DNA from: Chitinophagales bacterium | GTDB lineage: Bacteria; Bacteroidota; Bacteroidia; Chitinophagales; JADJOU01 | Reading direction: 5' to 3' | Length of the DNA: 64,000 nt | Assembly: GCA_030832185.1 (NCBI GenBank) | Contig: JAURJQ010000022.1 | Coordinates: 1-64,000 of the forward strand | Shown here: in pieces, positions 9,035-19,112 of the stretch | Numbering within the stretch: the first letter of the stretch is position 1 | Layout: every line of letters begins with the position of its first letter | Notes under the pieces: model-generated | What the model saw: the letters and a program-made list of their open reading frames with translations, nothing else | The model's database searches: none | Told to the model about the DNA's origin: nothing | Program-made: the position numbers and the translations under genes

Positions 9035-9712
9035 TTATTTCGCTTTACTTTTGATGACTATCACGAATTCTCCAATTGGATCTTTTTTAGCAAAATATCC
9101 AAGTAATTCTGACGCACAACCTCGGATGGTCTCTTCAAATTTTTTGGTTATTTCTCTTGATATGGAGATTGGTCGATCTCCCCCTCCTAAATCAATAAAT
9201 TCTTGCAGAAACTTGACAATTCTGTAGGGAGATTCATATATGACAACAGTTTTTGGCTCAGCTAGAATAGATTTGATAAATGTCTGTCTGCCTTTTTTAT
9301 GTGGCGGAAACCCCAGGAATACAAATGATGAGAGGTCATAGCCAGAATTGACCAAGGCAGGAACAAATGCGGTGGCCCCAGGTAAACAATCTATTTGAAT
9401 TCCATGTTCTAAACATTTATCAATTAGTAGATTACCTGGATCAGATATCACGGGCGTGCCAGCATCAGATATAAGGGCAAAGGATTTTCCACCTTGAATT
9501 TGTTGAACTATGCGCTCTACTTCTTTAAACTCATTCATTTTATGCAGAGGCTGCAGTGGCTTGGATATATCATAATGCTGAAGTAGTTTAAAACTCTGTC
9601 TAGAGTCTTCGCACAGAATAGTATCTACAGACTTCAATACGTCTAGTGCTCGCAGCGTGATATCACCCAAATTTCCTATGGGAGTAGGAATTATAAAGAG
9701 CTTAGGCGTCAA
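9035..9712 (-). CDS. rsmI: 16S rRNA (cytidine(1402)-2'-O)-methyltransferase
   Basis: A 225-residue SAM-dependent tetrapyrrole-methylase fold protein. RsmI signatures are PTPIGNLGDITLRALDVL (residues 9-26), CEDSRQSFKLL near 34 (family EDTRxT), the ALISDAGTPVISDPG glycine-rich loop near 79, and the PGATA and GFPPHKKGRQ segments. It methylates the ribose of C1402 in 16S rRNA. Its ATG overlaps the 3' end of purS by 11 bp, indicating co-transcription and likely translational coupling. The protein ends soon after EFVIVI, as in short RsmI variants without the C-terminal HTH extension. Confidence 0.95.
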   Translation of the reverse strand: MTPKLFIIPTPIGNLGDITLRALDVLKSVDTILCEDSRQSFKLLQHYDISKPLQPLHKMNEFKEVERIVQQIQGGKSFALISDAGTPVISDPGNLLIDKCLEHGIQIDCLPGATAFVPALVNSGYDLSSFVFLGFPPHKKGRQTFIKSILAEPKTVVIYESPYRIVKFLQEFIDLGGGDRPISISREITKKFEETIRGCASELLGYFAKKDPIGEFVIVIKSKAK

Positions 9713-9959
9713 GAGGAGATAGCGTATAAGTGTACTGCTCCATGATTTTATTGACTAGTAATTTCTCACAAGCTTCTCTCGTTTGATTTTCAGCGTCCTC
9801 TTTGGAGGCAGCCTCTAAGTGGAGCTCTATATTTTTACCAATACGCACATTTTCTATAGCATGGAGTTGCATTTTGTGCAAACCATTATTAACAGCTTTA
9901 CCTTGTGGATCCAGTAACTCTTTATGCGGCATGACCTTAATTTCTGCTAAGTATTTCAT
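9702..9959 (-). CDS. purS: Phosphoribosylformylglycinamidine synthase subunit PurS
   Basis: An 85-residue small subunit of the three-part PurSLQ enzyme of de novo purine synthesis. Typical features are YLAEIKVMPHKELLDPQGKA at the N-terminus, then a VRIGKNIELHLEA strand and a conserved acidic helix. I chose the ATG at 9959; an upstream TTG at 9980 would lie inside the -7 element. PurL and PurQ are not in the window. PurS as a separate polypeptide is unusual for Gammaproteobacteria but common in Gram-positives and part of the Bacteroidota. Confidence 0.88.
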   Translation of the reverse strand: MKYLAEIKVMPHKELLDPQGKAVNNGLHKMQLHAIENVRIGKNIELHLEAASKEDAENQTREACEKLLVNKIMEQYTYTLSPLDA

Positions 9960-9977
9960 ATTTTCATGATTAATCAG

Positions 9978-9985
9978 CAAATTTA
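9978..9985 (-). promoter_or_regulatory. -7 element TAAATTTG for purS-rsmI
   Basis: On the minus strand, TAAATTTG matches TAnnTTTG and lies 18 bp before the purS ATG at 9959. It supports that start and shares the short divergent region with surE. Confidence 0.5.
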
Positions 9986-10069
9986 CAGGAAATATTTTAT
10001 TTGCAATTTTTTCCTTTTTTTAATTTATATATCAACTTAGTTCTCGCATTATGCTCTATTTTTACATCT

Positions 10070-10867
10070 ATGATACGAAAGATAAAATCAGATCCAGCCA
10101 CACCCTTAATATTGATTACAAATGATGATAGTATATACTCTAAAGGAATACGAAGCTTGGTAGAAGCTGTCAAAGATTTAGGTCAAATAGTAGTAGTAGC
10201 TCCTAGCCTACCACAAAGTGGTATGGGACACGCTGTTACGTTAAAAGACCCTATTCGATTGACCCCGGTTAAGAGATTCGATGGAGTACTAGCTAGTTAT
10301 GCATGCAGTGGCACACCCGTAGACTCCGTGAAAATAGCACGCGATGTCATTCTAGATCGTAAACCAGACCTTTGCCTATCTGGTATCAATCATGGCTCCA
10401 ATTCATCTATCAATATTATTTATTCTGGCACCATGAGTGCTGCCTTAGAAGCGGCAATCGAAGAAATACCTTCCATTGGCTTTTCCTTATGTGATCATGA
10501 TTTGGATGCTGATTTTGAAACGGCTAAAATTGTGGCGAGAAAGTTAACGATTCAAATGTTGGCTAATCCGATGACCAAACCTAGTCTGCTCAATGTAAAT
10601 ATACCACAAGTAAGTCCATCTGAACTCAAAGGTTATAGAATATGCAGACAAGCGATAGCTAAATGGGAGGAAGAATTTGAAGAGCGAAATGATCCACGCG
10701 GAGGCCATTATTATTGGCTGACAGGTAAATTTGTTAACTATGATCAAGGCCATGATACGGACGAATGGGCACTTGAGAATGACTATGTTTCTGTGGTACC
10801 TATTCAATTTGACTTAACTAATTATCATAACATAAACTATATTCATAATAACTGGGAACTCAATTAA
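10070..10867 (+). CDS. surE: 5'/3'-nucleotidase SurE
   Basis: A 265-residue metal-dependent nucleoside monophosphate phosphatase. The ATG at 10070 gives the normal N-terminus, with the metal-binding ITNDDS motif at residues 16-21. SIYSKGIRSL follows, then VVAPSLPQSGMGHAVTL, the CSGTPVDSVKIA loop, and SGINHGSNSSINIIYSGTMSAALEA, which supplies the conserved Asn ligand. An in-frame extension upstream to a TTG at 10001 encodes a hydrophobic non-conserved segment and is rejected. The gene diverges from purS and is followed by a small membrane-protein gene. Confidence 0.93.
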   Translation: MIRKIKSDPATPLILITNDDSIYSKGIRSLVEAVKDLGQIVVVAPSLPQSGMGHAVTLKDPIRLTPVKRFDGVLASYACSGTPVDSVKIARDVILDRKPDLCLSGINHGSNSSINIIYSGTMSAALEAAIEEIPSIGFSLCDHDLDADFETAKIVARKLTIQMLANPMTKPSLLNVNIPQVSPSELKGYRICRQAIAKWEEEFEERNDPRGGHYYWLTGKFVNYDQGHDTDEWALENDYVSVVPIQFDLTNYHNINYIHNNWELN

Positions 10868-10925
10868 GCTCGATATAATCATTTCCTTCAACCTTTTAAT
10901 TACTTCACTTATCAAATCATACTAA

Positions 10926-11222
10926 ATGGAATATAAACGAATCATTGGCTACGAAAAAATGGATAATATGGTGACAGGATTTATCCTAGGTTTTTTAACC
11001 ATAGGACTAACATATTTAGCTCAAATGACCTATTATAATGTGGATGTTTTGGGTGATTTAGGTGCGCCTATCAAAGTGAATATTCTAAAATTGAGTCTTC
11101 TCGGTGCTTTGTTTCTCTTCCTGCTACTTAACTATTTTGACAAAGTATTCGCTATGAAAGGAGTTTTGATGTCTGTAATTATCGTAGCTACTTATGTCGT
11201 TTTTAAATTATTTTGGAATTGA
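10926..11222 (+). CDS. Small three-helix membrane protein, unknown function
   Basis: A 98-residue hydrophobic protein with three predicted membrane segments (about residues 17-35, 52-66 and 77-95) and a charged N-terminus (EYKRIIGYEKMD). I do not recognise a family. Its stop overlaps the TTG-initiated start of the DUF2797 gene by a few bases, so it is probably co-expressed with DUF2797 and priA. Its placement after surE suggests one transcription unit running from surE to priA, but that is inference. Confidence 0.7.
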   Translation: MEYKRIIGYEKMDNMVTGFILGFLTIGLTYLAQMTYYNVDVLGDLGAPIKVNILKLSLLGALFLFLLLNYFDKVFAMKGVLMSVIIVATYVVFKLFWN

Positions 11223-12037
11223 GTACTTCTACTTCTTTTTTTCTAGATAAGTTGCCAGCAAGACTAGAGCATGATGCCGTGCAGTATAATTTATCCTTGG
11301 CACAAAGGGAGCCTATTGCTTTGAATGAACTTGTAGGCAAGGAATTTAAACTAGAATATACAGGAAGATTACAGTGTATAGACTGTAAAAAAAATGTCAA
11401 AAAATTTTATGCCCCAGGTCTATGCTATGTTTGTATGATGTCTTCTGCATTGAATTCTGAATGCATTATCAATCCGGAACTCTGCGAAGCTCATTTGGGT
11501 AAAGGGAGAGTACCTGAGTGGGAGGAGAAATATCATAATCAACCTCATATTGTATATTTAGCAAATTCAGGAGGGCTTAAAGTAGGTGTCACTCGTGTAG
11601 ATCAGATACCGACTCGTTGGATAGATCAGGGTGCGGATGAGGCGATTATTTTAGCATTGACCCCATATCGACAATTAGCAGGTCAAATTGAAGTCGTGTT
11701 AAAAAATCAATTGAGCGATAAAACCAATTGGCGGGCTATGCTTAAAAATGTAAAAGATCTATCTATAGATTTAAAGGCTGAAAAGAATCATTATGCATCT
11801 TGGTTGGTTGATCAGGATCAAGAATTTGAGCATTATATAGCCGAAGATGATACTGTACACGTTTTGAGTTATCCTACCACAATTTTAAGCCAACCTATAC
11901 AATCAGTTAAACTAGAAAAGCAAGCCAAGTTAGAAGGCATTCTCACTGGCATCAAAGGGCAATATTTGATTATAAATGAGAATACTGTTATCAATATCCG
12001 CAGTCATGCGGGGTATGAAGTGGTTGTCAATTTATGA
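11213..12037 (+). CDS. DUF2797 domain protein with Cys-rich motifs
   Basis: A 274-residue protein with the DUF2797 pattern: GRLQCIDCKK and CYVCMMSSALNSECIINPELCEAH, giving several Cys pairs that could bind zinc, then the HIVYLANSGGLKVGVTRVDQIPTRWIDQGA core, which resembles a GIY-YIG-type fold segment. The biochemical role is not established. Only TTG codons (11213 or 11219) precede the conserved region, overlapping the end of the upstream membrane gene, so a TTG start with translational coupling is inferred. Confidence 0.82.
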   Translation: MELSTSTSFFLDKLPARLEHDAVQYNLSLAQREPIALNELVGKEFKLEYTGRLQCIDCKKNVKKFYAPGLCYVCMMSSALNSECIINPELCEAHLGKGRVPEWEEKYHNQPHIVYLANSGGLKVGVTRVDQIPTRWIDQGADEAIILALTPYRQLAGQIEVVLKNQLSDKTNWRAMLKNVKDLSIDLKAEKNHYASWLVDQDQEFEHYIAEDDTVHVLSYPTTILSQPIQSVKLEKQAKLEGILTGIKGQYLIINENTVINIRSHAGYEVVVNL

Positions 12038-12075
12038 TCTTAACTGCCATTGAAATAGATTCTTAATAGAAAATA

Positions 12076-14535
12076 ATGACCCTTTTTACTGATATTATTT
12101 TACCTTTTAAACTAGCTTCAAGCTTCTGTTATCAGGTCCCCAGCCAGTTGGCGGATAATGTAGCAGTGGGTAAGCGCGTTTTGGTACCATTCGGTAAGAG
12201 TAAATATTATGCAGGTATAATTTCTAAACTGCATACGGATAGGCCCAACTTCGCTCAGATAAAGGCGATAGAAGAAGTTCTCGATGATGAGCCCATCCTA
12301 TCAGCTATTCAGCTTGACTTTTGGACTTGGTTAGCGAACTATTATATGTGCACGATTGGGGAAGTTATGGAAACTGCTTTGCCCAATTATTTCAAGCTAT
12401 CGAGTGAGCGATTTTTCAAAATAGCAGACAATTATATCGAAGAGCCGCATTGGCCAATATCTATAGAGGCTAGCGGGGAAGATGAAATGCTGCTAGATGC
12501 TATCCGCAGTTCTGGGCAGCTTTCCTTCAAGGAAATTAAGGATAGTTTTGGAAATAAGAGAGGACTAGCTAGTCTGAATAAATTGATAGACATCGGTATC
12601 GTAGAACCAATAGATATAGTGAAGAATAAATACAAGGCGAAATATGAAAAGTTTATTCGTCTGCATTATAGCTATACAGATACATTTAAAATCAATGAGG
12701 CCTTTAATGCATTGCAATCTAAAAGTCCTCAGCAATATAAGCTATTACTCAGTTTTTTCTCTCTAACCAAGGGACATGATGGTGTGCTTAAATCAGACCT
12801 ATTGCATAAAGCGGACACTAGTGCTAGTGTGCTTAAATCCATAGTAGATAAGGGGATATTGGAAGAATATTCCCAGCAAGTTGATCGATTTATGATTCAG
12901 AAAAATAGCACACCAGAAAAGGCTATATTGAGTCCAGCCCAATTGATAGCACATCAGAGTATTCTAGAACTTTTTTCTACTAAAACTACGGTTTTACTTA
13001 GAGGAATAACCGGTAGCGGCAAAACGGAAGTTTATATAAAATTGATCCAAGATGCACTAGACAAGCAGAAATCTTGTCTTCTTATTTTACCTGAAATAGC
13101 GCTAACACAGCAGATAGTAAGCCGCCTCAATCGCTACTTTGGTTCAGATTTCGTCGTTTATCACTCTCTCATTAGTCAGAATAAGCGCTACGAGATATGG
13201 AAGAAAGTAAAAAATGGAGAAATAAAATTAATTATAGGTACACGCTCTGCTATGTTTCTTCCTTTTCAGAAGTTGGACTTGATCATAATAGATGAAGAAC
13301 ACGATAACTCTTTAAAACAAACCGATAGCAATCCAAAATTTCATTTACGGGATAGTCTGATTCATTATTCAAAGTCGCTTCAAACTAAGATATTATTAGG
13401 CTCTGCTACACCTTCAGTAGAGACCTATTTCAATGTAAGAAATGAAAAGTATGGCTATGTAGAATTATTGGAGCGCTATGGAGATGCTCTAATCCCCGAA
13501 ATAGAACTCATAAATCTGAGAGACCACGACGTCCATCAGGGCATGAAAAGTTTCTATTCTGAAAAACTGCTTGAGGAAACTCAGAAGGCAGTGAGTAAAG
13601 GTCAACAAGTTATTTTATTTCAGAATAGACGAGGATATTCGCCATTTATCCAATGCAATACTTGTGGCTTTGTCCAAAAATGCGATCATTGCGATGTGAG
13701 ATTAACGTATCATTCTTATCAGAAACTCTTGGTTTGTCACTATTGCAATAAAAAGTATAGTTTAAAGCCTACCTGTGTCGATTGCGGAAGTTCGGAGCTT
13801 AGGACGAAAGGGCTGGGTACACAAAAAGTAGAAGAAGAAATACAATTGTTTCTCCCAACCATAAGAATTGGTCGTTTGGACCTTGATTCTGCCGGTAGTA
13901 TAGCCAAGATAGATCATATTCTAAATCAATTCAAAAAAGGAGACTATGACGTATTGATTGGTACTCAAATGGTATCGAAGGGATTAGATTTTGAAAATTT
14001 GACTTTGGTAGGGGTAGTACAGGCGGATATTTTCTTCTCATTTATAGAATATAGAACAGATGAACGGGCTTTTCAAACCCTCCATCAGGTGTCAGGAAGG
14101 GTAGGACGCGGTTTAAAGCCAGGGAAGGTCTTAATTCAAACTAGTGATCCAGACAATAAAGTCATCAATTATGTGCTCAATAATGACTGGAAGGGATTTG
14201 TAGAGCAGGAGCTAAAAATTAGAGAACAATTTATCTACCCGCCCTATTGCAAGCTTCTCAAAATCTCAATTAAGCACATCAAAGAAGACCTAGTTAAAGT
14301 CTATGCCGATAAATTGGTAGAGCGGATTTCTAACTCTATTAAGGCGATCATACTTGGACCTACGGTGCCTCCTATTTCTAGAATACGAAATCAGTATATA
14401 CGAGATATCTTGATTAAACTACCAAAAAATAAGGATCTACAAACGAACAAATCGCGAATAAAATCTATTATTGATGAGGAATTAATGACCTTGACGAATA
14501 AGAATTTTACAATTGAAATACTAGTTGATGTATAG
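12076..14535 (+). CDS. priA: Primosomal protein N' (replication restart helicase)
   Basis: An 819-residue superfamily 2 helicase that restarts stalled replication forks. There is an N-terminal 3'-DNA-binding domain (residues 1-100); Walker A GITGSGKTEVY near 310; DEEHD (motif II) near 406; and LGSATPS (motif III). The zinc-binding insert has paired Cys motifs (CNTCGFVQKCDHCD, CHYCNKKY, CVDCGS, about residues 530-575). Motif V/VI follow as GTQMVSKGLDFENL and QVSGRVGRG. Length and domain order are normal for PriA. The start at 12076 is 38 bp after DUF2797. Confidence 0.97.
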   Translation: MTLFTDIILPFKLASSFCYQVPSQLADNVAVGKRVLVPFGKSKYYAGIISKLHTDRPNFAQIKAIEEVLDDEPILSAIQLDFWTWLANYYMCTIGEVMETALPNYFKLSSERFFKIADNYIEEPHWPISIEASGEDEMLLDAIRSSGQLSFKEIKDSFGNKRGLASLNKLIDIGIVEPIDIVKNKYKAKYEKFIRLHYSYTDTFKINEAFNALQSKSPQQYKLLLSFFSLTKGHDGVLKSDLLHKADTSASVLKSIVDKGILEEYSQQVDRFMIQKNSTPEKAILSPAQLIAHQSILELFSTKTTVLLRGITGSGKTEVYIKLIQDALDKQKSCLLILPEIALTQQIVSRLNRYFGSDFVVYHSLISQNKRYEIWKKVKNGEIKLIIGTRSAMFLPFQKLDLIIIDEEHDNSLKQTDSNPKFHLRDSLIHYSKSLQTKILLGSATPSVETYFNVRNEKYGYVELLERYGDALIPEIELINLRDHDVHQGMKSFYSEKLLEETQKAVSKGQQVILFQNRRGYSPFIQCNTCGFVQKCDHCDVRLTYHSYQKLLVCHYCNKKYSLKPTCVDCGSSELRTKGLGTQKVEEEIQLFLPTIRIGRLDLDSAGSIAKIDHILNQFKKGDYDVLIGTQMVSKGLDFENLTLVGVVQADIFFSFIEYRTDERAFQTLHQVSGRVGRGLKPGKVLIQTSDPDNKVINYVLNNDWKGFVEQELKIREQFIYPPYCKLLKISIKHIKEDLVKVYADKLVERISNSIKAIILGPTVPPISRIRNQYIRDILIKLPKNKDLQTNKSRIKSIIDEELMTLTNKNFTIEILVDV

Positions 14536-14616
14536 GTGTTTGATTTTATAAACGCTTTCATTCAAGTGTGGAAACTCGTTTAAAATGAATCAGTTAATTC
14601 TTCAGAGTTTTGCTTC

Positions 14617-14952
14617 ATGACTATATTAGAATCCAGGCTATTTACTAACTACCAATGGGGCCTTACTCTCATTAAAAAGTACTTTAGGAGTAAGTATTGG
14701 ACAGCGTTTATTCTTTTTATTGTTTGGATTTGCTTGTTTGATAATAATAGTCTAGTGAGGCAAGTGCAGCGAAAGTATCAAATCGTCAAGCTCAACAAAG
14801 AAATAAGCTATTATCAAAAAGAGCTTCAAAAGACCAAGATAGAAGAAAAGGCACTAAAGTATAGTGATGAATATTTTGAAAAATTCGTTCGCGAAACCTA
14901 TCTTTTGAAAAGGCCTAATGAGGTTTTATATATCTTCGCTGAGGAAAGATAA
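14617..14952 (+). CDS. FtsB/DivIC-like septum formation protein
   Basis: A 111-residue bitopic protein with a short cytoplasmic N-terminus, one membrane helix (about residues 30-45), then a coiled coil (QVQRKYQIVKLNKEISYYQKEL) and the conserved tail ETYLLKRPNEVLYIF. That tail resembles FtsB/DivIC proteins, which bridge the FtsQ/FtsL subcomplex to the divisome. Bacteroidota examples often lie near eno or housekeeping genes. It sits 80 bp after priA on the same strand. Confidence 0.82.
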   Translation: MTILESRLFTNYQWGLTLIKKYFRSKYWTAFILFIVWICLFDNNSLVRQVQRKYQIVKLNKEISYYQKELQKTKIEEKALKYSDEYFEKFVRETYLLKRPNEVLYIFAEER

Positions 14953-14996
14953 AATCTTTTTCTATTAACTAATCACTTTTTACTTATTACTATTAT

Positions 14997-16475
14997 ATGT
15001 CCTACGATCTATTAAAGAAAAAAACGTATGAAATAAAGCAATTGCAGTCTATTAGCGCCTTGCTGAGTTGGGATATGGAAGTGATGATGCCTCATGCATC
15101 TGATAGAGGATTTAGAGCAGATCAGTCCTCATTGATCAATGGTATGGCTCATGAAAAAATGACTGATAGTGAATTGGAAAAGATGGTGAATGATTTGTTA
15201 GCAGGAAATACTCTATCAGAGCAGGATAGGAGAGAGGTAACTGTATTGAAAAAAGATATTTCTAAGTCAAAGAAGATATCAAAGGAATTCGTAGAAAAGG
15301 AAAGTAAACTGACTAGCGAAGCCTATTCGATATGGGAAAGGGCGAAATCGTCTTCTGATTTCAAATTATTCGAGCCTTCGTTGAGTTCTATCGTGGATTT
15401 ACTTCGTGAGAAATGTGATTTGCTAGGTTATGAGGCTCATCCTTATAATGCTTTGTTGAATGAATTTGAAGAAGGAATGACTGTAGCTAAACTAGATCCT
15501 TTATTTGAAGATGTCAAGGTTCGTCTAGGATTTTTAATTGCCAAAGTACTAGCTAAGCAAGGCCCTAGGACTGCCCACTTGAGGCAATCTTTTGATATTC
15601 CCAATCAGGTAAAGCTAGTGGAAAAAATTATGGATTTACTAGAAGTCAATAAAGATCTTTTTCGCATGGATGTCTCTTCGCATCCTTTTTGCACCAATTT
15701 TCATAGCACCGACATACGCATGACGACGCGCTACAATGAAAATGATTTAATGTCTTCAATATGGTCTGCTATACATGAAAGTGGTCATGGTAGATATGAA
15801 ATGGGTCTTTCACAAGGTTTGGCGGGCATGCCTTCTTCTAATTCCGTGTCTCTAGGTATTCATGAGAGTCAGTCAAGATTCTGGGAGAATAACATAGGTC
15901 GCAGTCAAGCATTTATTGAACTTCTTTTCCCGATTATACAAGAATTTTTTCCCGCACAAATGCAAGCTCTCAGCCCCTGGGATTTATTCTCTGAGATCAA
16001 TTATATAGAGCCGAGTCTCATAAGAACAGAAGCCGATGAGCTAACCTATCACTATCACATTATGATACGCTATGAGTTGGAAAAAAAATTGATTAACAAT
16101 GAATTGAAAGTATCTGAGGTAAGTGAATATTGGAGTGCTATGTATAAACAATATCTAAAATTAGATGTACCGAATGATGCTATGGGTTGTCTGCAAGATG
16201 TTCACTGGAGTTTTGGCGGTATGGGTTATTTTCCAACCTATTCGCTCGGCTCCTTTTATGCAGCGCAATGGTATCTAGAAATGAATAAAACCCAAGGTTT
16301 AAAAGATCTTATAAGACAAAAAAAGTATAGCCAAATTAATGATTGGCATTCGGTTCATATTCATCAATATGGTGCTCTATATAATTCAGATGAACTCTGC
16401 GTCATGGCTACAGGGAAGTCTTTAGATTTTTATTGTTTCGAGCATTATATATCTGAAAAGTATCAATTAGGATAA
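14997..16475 (+). CDS. Carboxypeptidase M32
   Basis: A 492-residue metallocarboxypeptidase. The zinc-binding HExxH occurs as HESGH near residue 259 and the third ligand in the downstream GIHESQSRFWEN motif near 290. Other M32 hallmarks are FHSTDIRMTTRYNENDL before the HESGH and EINYIEPSLIRTEADELTYHYHIMIRYELE near 340. The length is normal for the family. It is a cytosolic enzyme removing C-terminal residues from peptides. It starts 45 bp after the DivIC-like gene. Confidence 0.95.
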   Translation: MSYDLLKKKTYEIKQLQSISALLSWDMEVMMPHASDRGFRADQSSLINGMAHEKMTDSELEKMVNDLLAGNTLSEQDRREVTVLKKDISKSKKISKEFVEKESKLTSEAYSIWERAKSSSDFKLFEPSLSSIVDLLREKCDLLGYEAHPYNALLNEFEEGMTVAKLDPLFEDVKVRLGFLIAKVLAKQGPRTAHLRQSFDIPNQVKLVEKIMDLLEVNKDLFRMDVSSHPFCTNFHSTDIRMTTRYNENDLMSSIWSAIHESGHGRYEMGLSQGLAGMPSSNSVSLGIHESQSRFWENNIGRSQAFIELLFPIIQEFFPAQMQALSPWDLFSEINYIEPSLIRTEADELTYHYHIMIRYELEKKLINNELKVSEVSEYWSAMYKQYLKLDVPNDAMGCLQDVHWSFGGMGYFPTYSLGSFYAAQWYLEMNKTQGLKDLIRQKKYSQINDWHSVHIHQYGALYNSDELCVMATGKSLDFYCFEHYISEKYQLG

Positions 16476-16602
16476 TTTAAAAAATCGAACTATTAACCTA
16501 TTAACCAAGCTTTCCCTTTCTAATGCGAGTTTCCGGAATTTTGATAATATATTTATTAACAAGCAAATCGTTTTTGATATTGATTTTCTCCTAAAATTGG
16601 CG

Positions 16603-16610
16603 TATATTTG
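16603..16610 (+). promoter_or_regulatory. -7 element TATATTTG
   Basis: TATATTTG fits TAnnTTTG and lies 17 bp before the ATG of the VCBS-repeat gene, indicating an independent promoter with a short leader. Confidence 0.55.
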
Positions 16611-16627
16611 TAGTTAATCAATTCTCT

Positions 16628-18997
16628 ATGTTCTCAAGACAGTTATATGCGCTTGTGTTTTCTATTTTAGCTTTAATTAGTCATTCTCAGGATTTATTCA
16701 GAATGAATAATATTCCTGTTTTCCATGGTAATAGACAGCTTCTCAATCCTTTCACTGGTGGTATGAACAGTTGTATCCTAAATCAGATGGATTTGAATAA
16801 TGATGGTATAAAAGACCTTGTTGTAGTTCAAGTTGCAGGCGCTAATGCGAATAGAATACAAACTTATCTTCAAAAATCAAATGGAGATTATGTCTATACT
16901 CCAAGATATGAGGCCTTTTTCCCCAAAAGTGATAATTATATATTCTCCATGCGAGATTTAAATGAAGATAAACTGGATGATCTCATATTGCAGACTGAGA
17001 GCTATTTTCTCATTCATTATACCAAGCGCATAAATGATTCTGTATTTCAGTTTGACTTTTATGATTCCATCGAATCTACTAGTTATGATCCATTGATAGG
17101 TCGACAGCAAATCATAAGTTTAAATAAATATTTGCCTGTATTCGAAGACTTAGATAGCGATGGGGATGTAGATATAGTCTATGTAAATCGAATGGGAAAT
17201 AATAGATGGCTATATAAAAACTATAAAAAAGAACTAGCTCTGCCTGCAAATGAAAATTTATGGAAGAGTGATAATACATGTTACGGTCTATTTAATTTTA
17301 CTAGTTCAGATTTTTTTCCTTTGAAATATAATGAAGGTTTTTGCAAGTCTATAGTTAAGGGAGAGGCCCCTCCTAGAAAAGATCCAATTTTAACGCCAAG
17401 ACACGATGAATATCAAATGTTTTGGAATATTGATATCAATAGGGATTCATTATTCGATATAGTCTGTTATAGCGAAAATCAAAAAAATGCTCCTTTAGGT
17501 ATCAATTTAGGATCTAAAGATTCTGCTTATATTAAGAATTCCGATACTTACTTTCCTAGCTATTCTGCGAAACCCATAAGTCTTATGATGCCCATTGGCT
17601 TCTGGTATGACATCAACAATGATAAGTTTAAGGATATTTTAATTTCTTTCCTTATTGAGCGAGATTTTTCTGGTGTTCAGTTATCTCAAAAATTGTTCAA
17701 CGACGATATCAATACGATTCATTTTTATAAAAACCATGGTAGAAAAAAGATTTTAGATACAAAAACCATGACTTATCATGATAGTTTTGTCTTCGTGACG
17801 GATAGTTTTTTGTCTAATGAGACTATCGATGTGGGGACTGGTTCTGCGCCTGTCTTTTACAACTATGACAGAGATAGTTTGGTCGATTTATTGATACCAA
17901 ATATAATGAAGAGAGATTCATGGGAAATTGGATACATAACTTATTATAAGAATATAGGCAATAAAAAACAACCTATTTATAAGCTAGAGAATCCCGATCT
18001 ATTTAGTTATAAAGCTAAAAATAGAGCGAATATTAAGCTGGCTGTCGGTGATTTAAATGGCGATAAACTAGATGACTTATTAGTTACTTCTTATGATAGA
18101 ATTCAATATGGACCCTTTGCCACCAATGGAAATGCAGATATTATCGGAGAAATCTATTATTATCAAGGGGATGGAGGACAACAATTTATTTATACTACAG
18201 AAAATTTAAAACTTGAATCTGAAGAAAAATATGGTCGATCTAATATTTGTATTCACGATGTAGATAAAGATGGAAAGAGTGATTTATTTGTAGGAGATTT
18301 ATATAACCTCAAATATTACAGAAATACTGGAACTAATAGCACTCCGCTTTTTGACACCGCTTCTTGCGATTCAGTTATTAATCCAATTGAAATAATTGAC
18401 CCTATTTATCTTCCATTCCAATTTTATTATCACCCTGCTGTCTGGAGAGATCCAAAGGATAATAAAGAGTATTTGATTTTTGCCTATGAGCACTATAGAG
18501 GCAAGGTAGGGAAGGCATTAATTGATACTCAAAAACTGAATAATAACCGATCTTTGAAGTTGCAGAATAAGAGTATCTTTGATAATTATTCAATTAATAA
18601 ACTTCCTAGCATTGTAATTAAGGATGTGACAGATGATGGTAGAGAGGAATTTATGTTTGGTAACTATGCTGGCGGTATCCAGATTTTTTCCATAGATAGC
18701 CTTACAGGAGTTAAAGATCCTCCGCCTCCACCAAGTGCAATAGTTACTGTCAATTCTATTGGAAAATTTAGTGTATATCCCAACCCGAGTCAAGATTTTA
18801 TCCAATTGTCCGGTCTAGAGAATAATCTAGACTATAGTTTGTATATTTTTTCTATTGACGGCAGATTGATACTAGTGAACGAAAAGTTTAATTCCCGAGA
18901 AACACTTGATATTTCACGACTTAATACTGGTATTTATTGGTTGAAAATTCGTCATGACAAGTTGGGCGAAAATGCTATAAAAATTCTTAAGCAATAA
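16628..18997 (+). CDS. Secreted FG-GAP/VCBS repeat protein with T9SS type A sorting domain
   Basis: A 789-residue protein with a signal peptide (to about residue 20, ending ISHS). Several FG-GAP/VCBS calcium-binding motifs follow: DLNNDGIKDLVVV, DLDSDGDVDIVY, DLNGDKLDDLLV and DVDKDGKSDLFVG, consistent with a beta-propeller. After a Pro-rich linker (DPPPPPSA) the last ~75 residues form a Por-type C-terminal sorting domain (FSVYPNPSQDFIQL ... LNTGIYWLKI). It is therefore expected to be exported by T9SS and anchored or released outside. The ligand is unknown. Confidence 0.92.
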   Translation: MFSRQLYALVFSILALISHSQDLFRMNNIPVFHGNRQLLNPFTGGMNSCILNQMDLNNDGIKDLVVVQVAGANANRIQTYLQKSNGDYVYTPRYEAFFPKSDNYIFSMRDLNEDKLDDLILQTESYFLIHYTKRINDSVFQFDFYDSIESTSYDPLIGRQQIISLNKYLPVFEDLDSDGDVDIVYVNRMGNNRWLYKNYKKELALPANENLWKSDNTCYGLFNFTSSDFFPLKYNEGFCKSIVKGEAPPRKDPILTPRHDEYQMFWNIDINRDSLFDIVCYSENQKNAPLGINLGSKDSAYIKNSDTYFPSYSAKPISLMMPIGFWYDINNDKFKDILISFLIERDFSGVQLSQKLFNDDINTIHFYKNHGRKKILDTKTMTYHDSFVFVTDSFLSNETIDVGTGSAPVFYNYDRDSLVDLLIPNIMKRDSWEIGYITYYKNIGNKKQPIYKLENPDLFSYKAKNRANIKLAVGDLNGDKLDDLLVTSYDRIQYGPFATNGNADIIGEIYYYQGDGGQQFIYTTENLKLESEEKYGRSNICIHDVDKDGKSDLFVGDLYNLKYYRNTGTNSTPLFDTASCDSVINPIEIIDPIYLPFQFYYHPAVWRDPKDNKEYLIFAYEHYRGKVGKALIDTQKLNNNRSLKLQNKSIFDNYSINKLPSIVIKDVTDDGREEFMFGNYAGGIQIFSIDSLTGVKDPPPPPSAIVTVNSIGKFSVYPNPSQDFIQLSGLENNLDYSLYIFSIDGRLILVNEKFNSRETLDISRLNTGIYWLKIRHDKLGENAIKILKQ

Positions 18998-19112
18998 GGT
19001 TATGGCTAATTTGTAGACATTTTGTCGTATATATTTGCATTAATTAGTATACAATAAACCATATTATGTGAATTTACTTTACCTATCTTGTATTGGCGCA
19101 ATTATTGATGAC

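Noticed and set aside
12820-12835. Palindrome-like CACTAGTGCTAGTG in priA
   Set aside because: Imperfect, short, and it encodes ordinary PriA sequence; no extra residues relative to the family.
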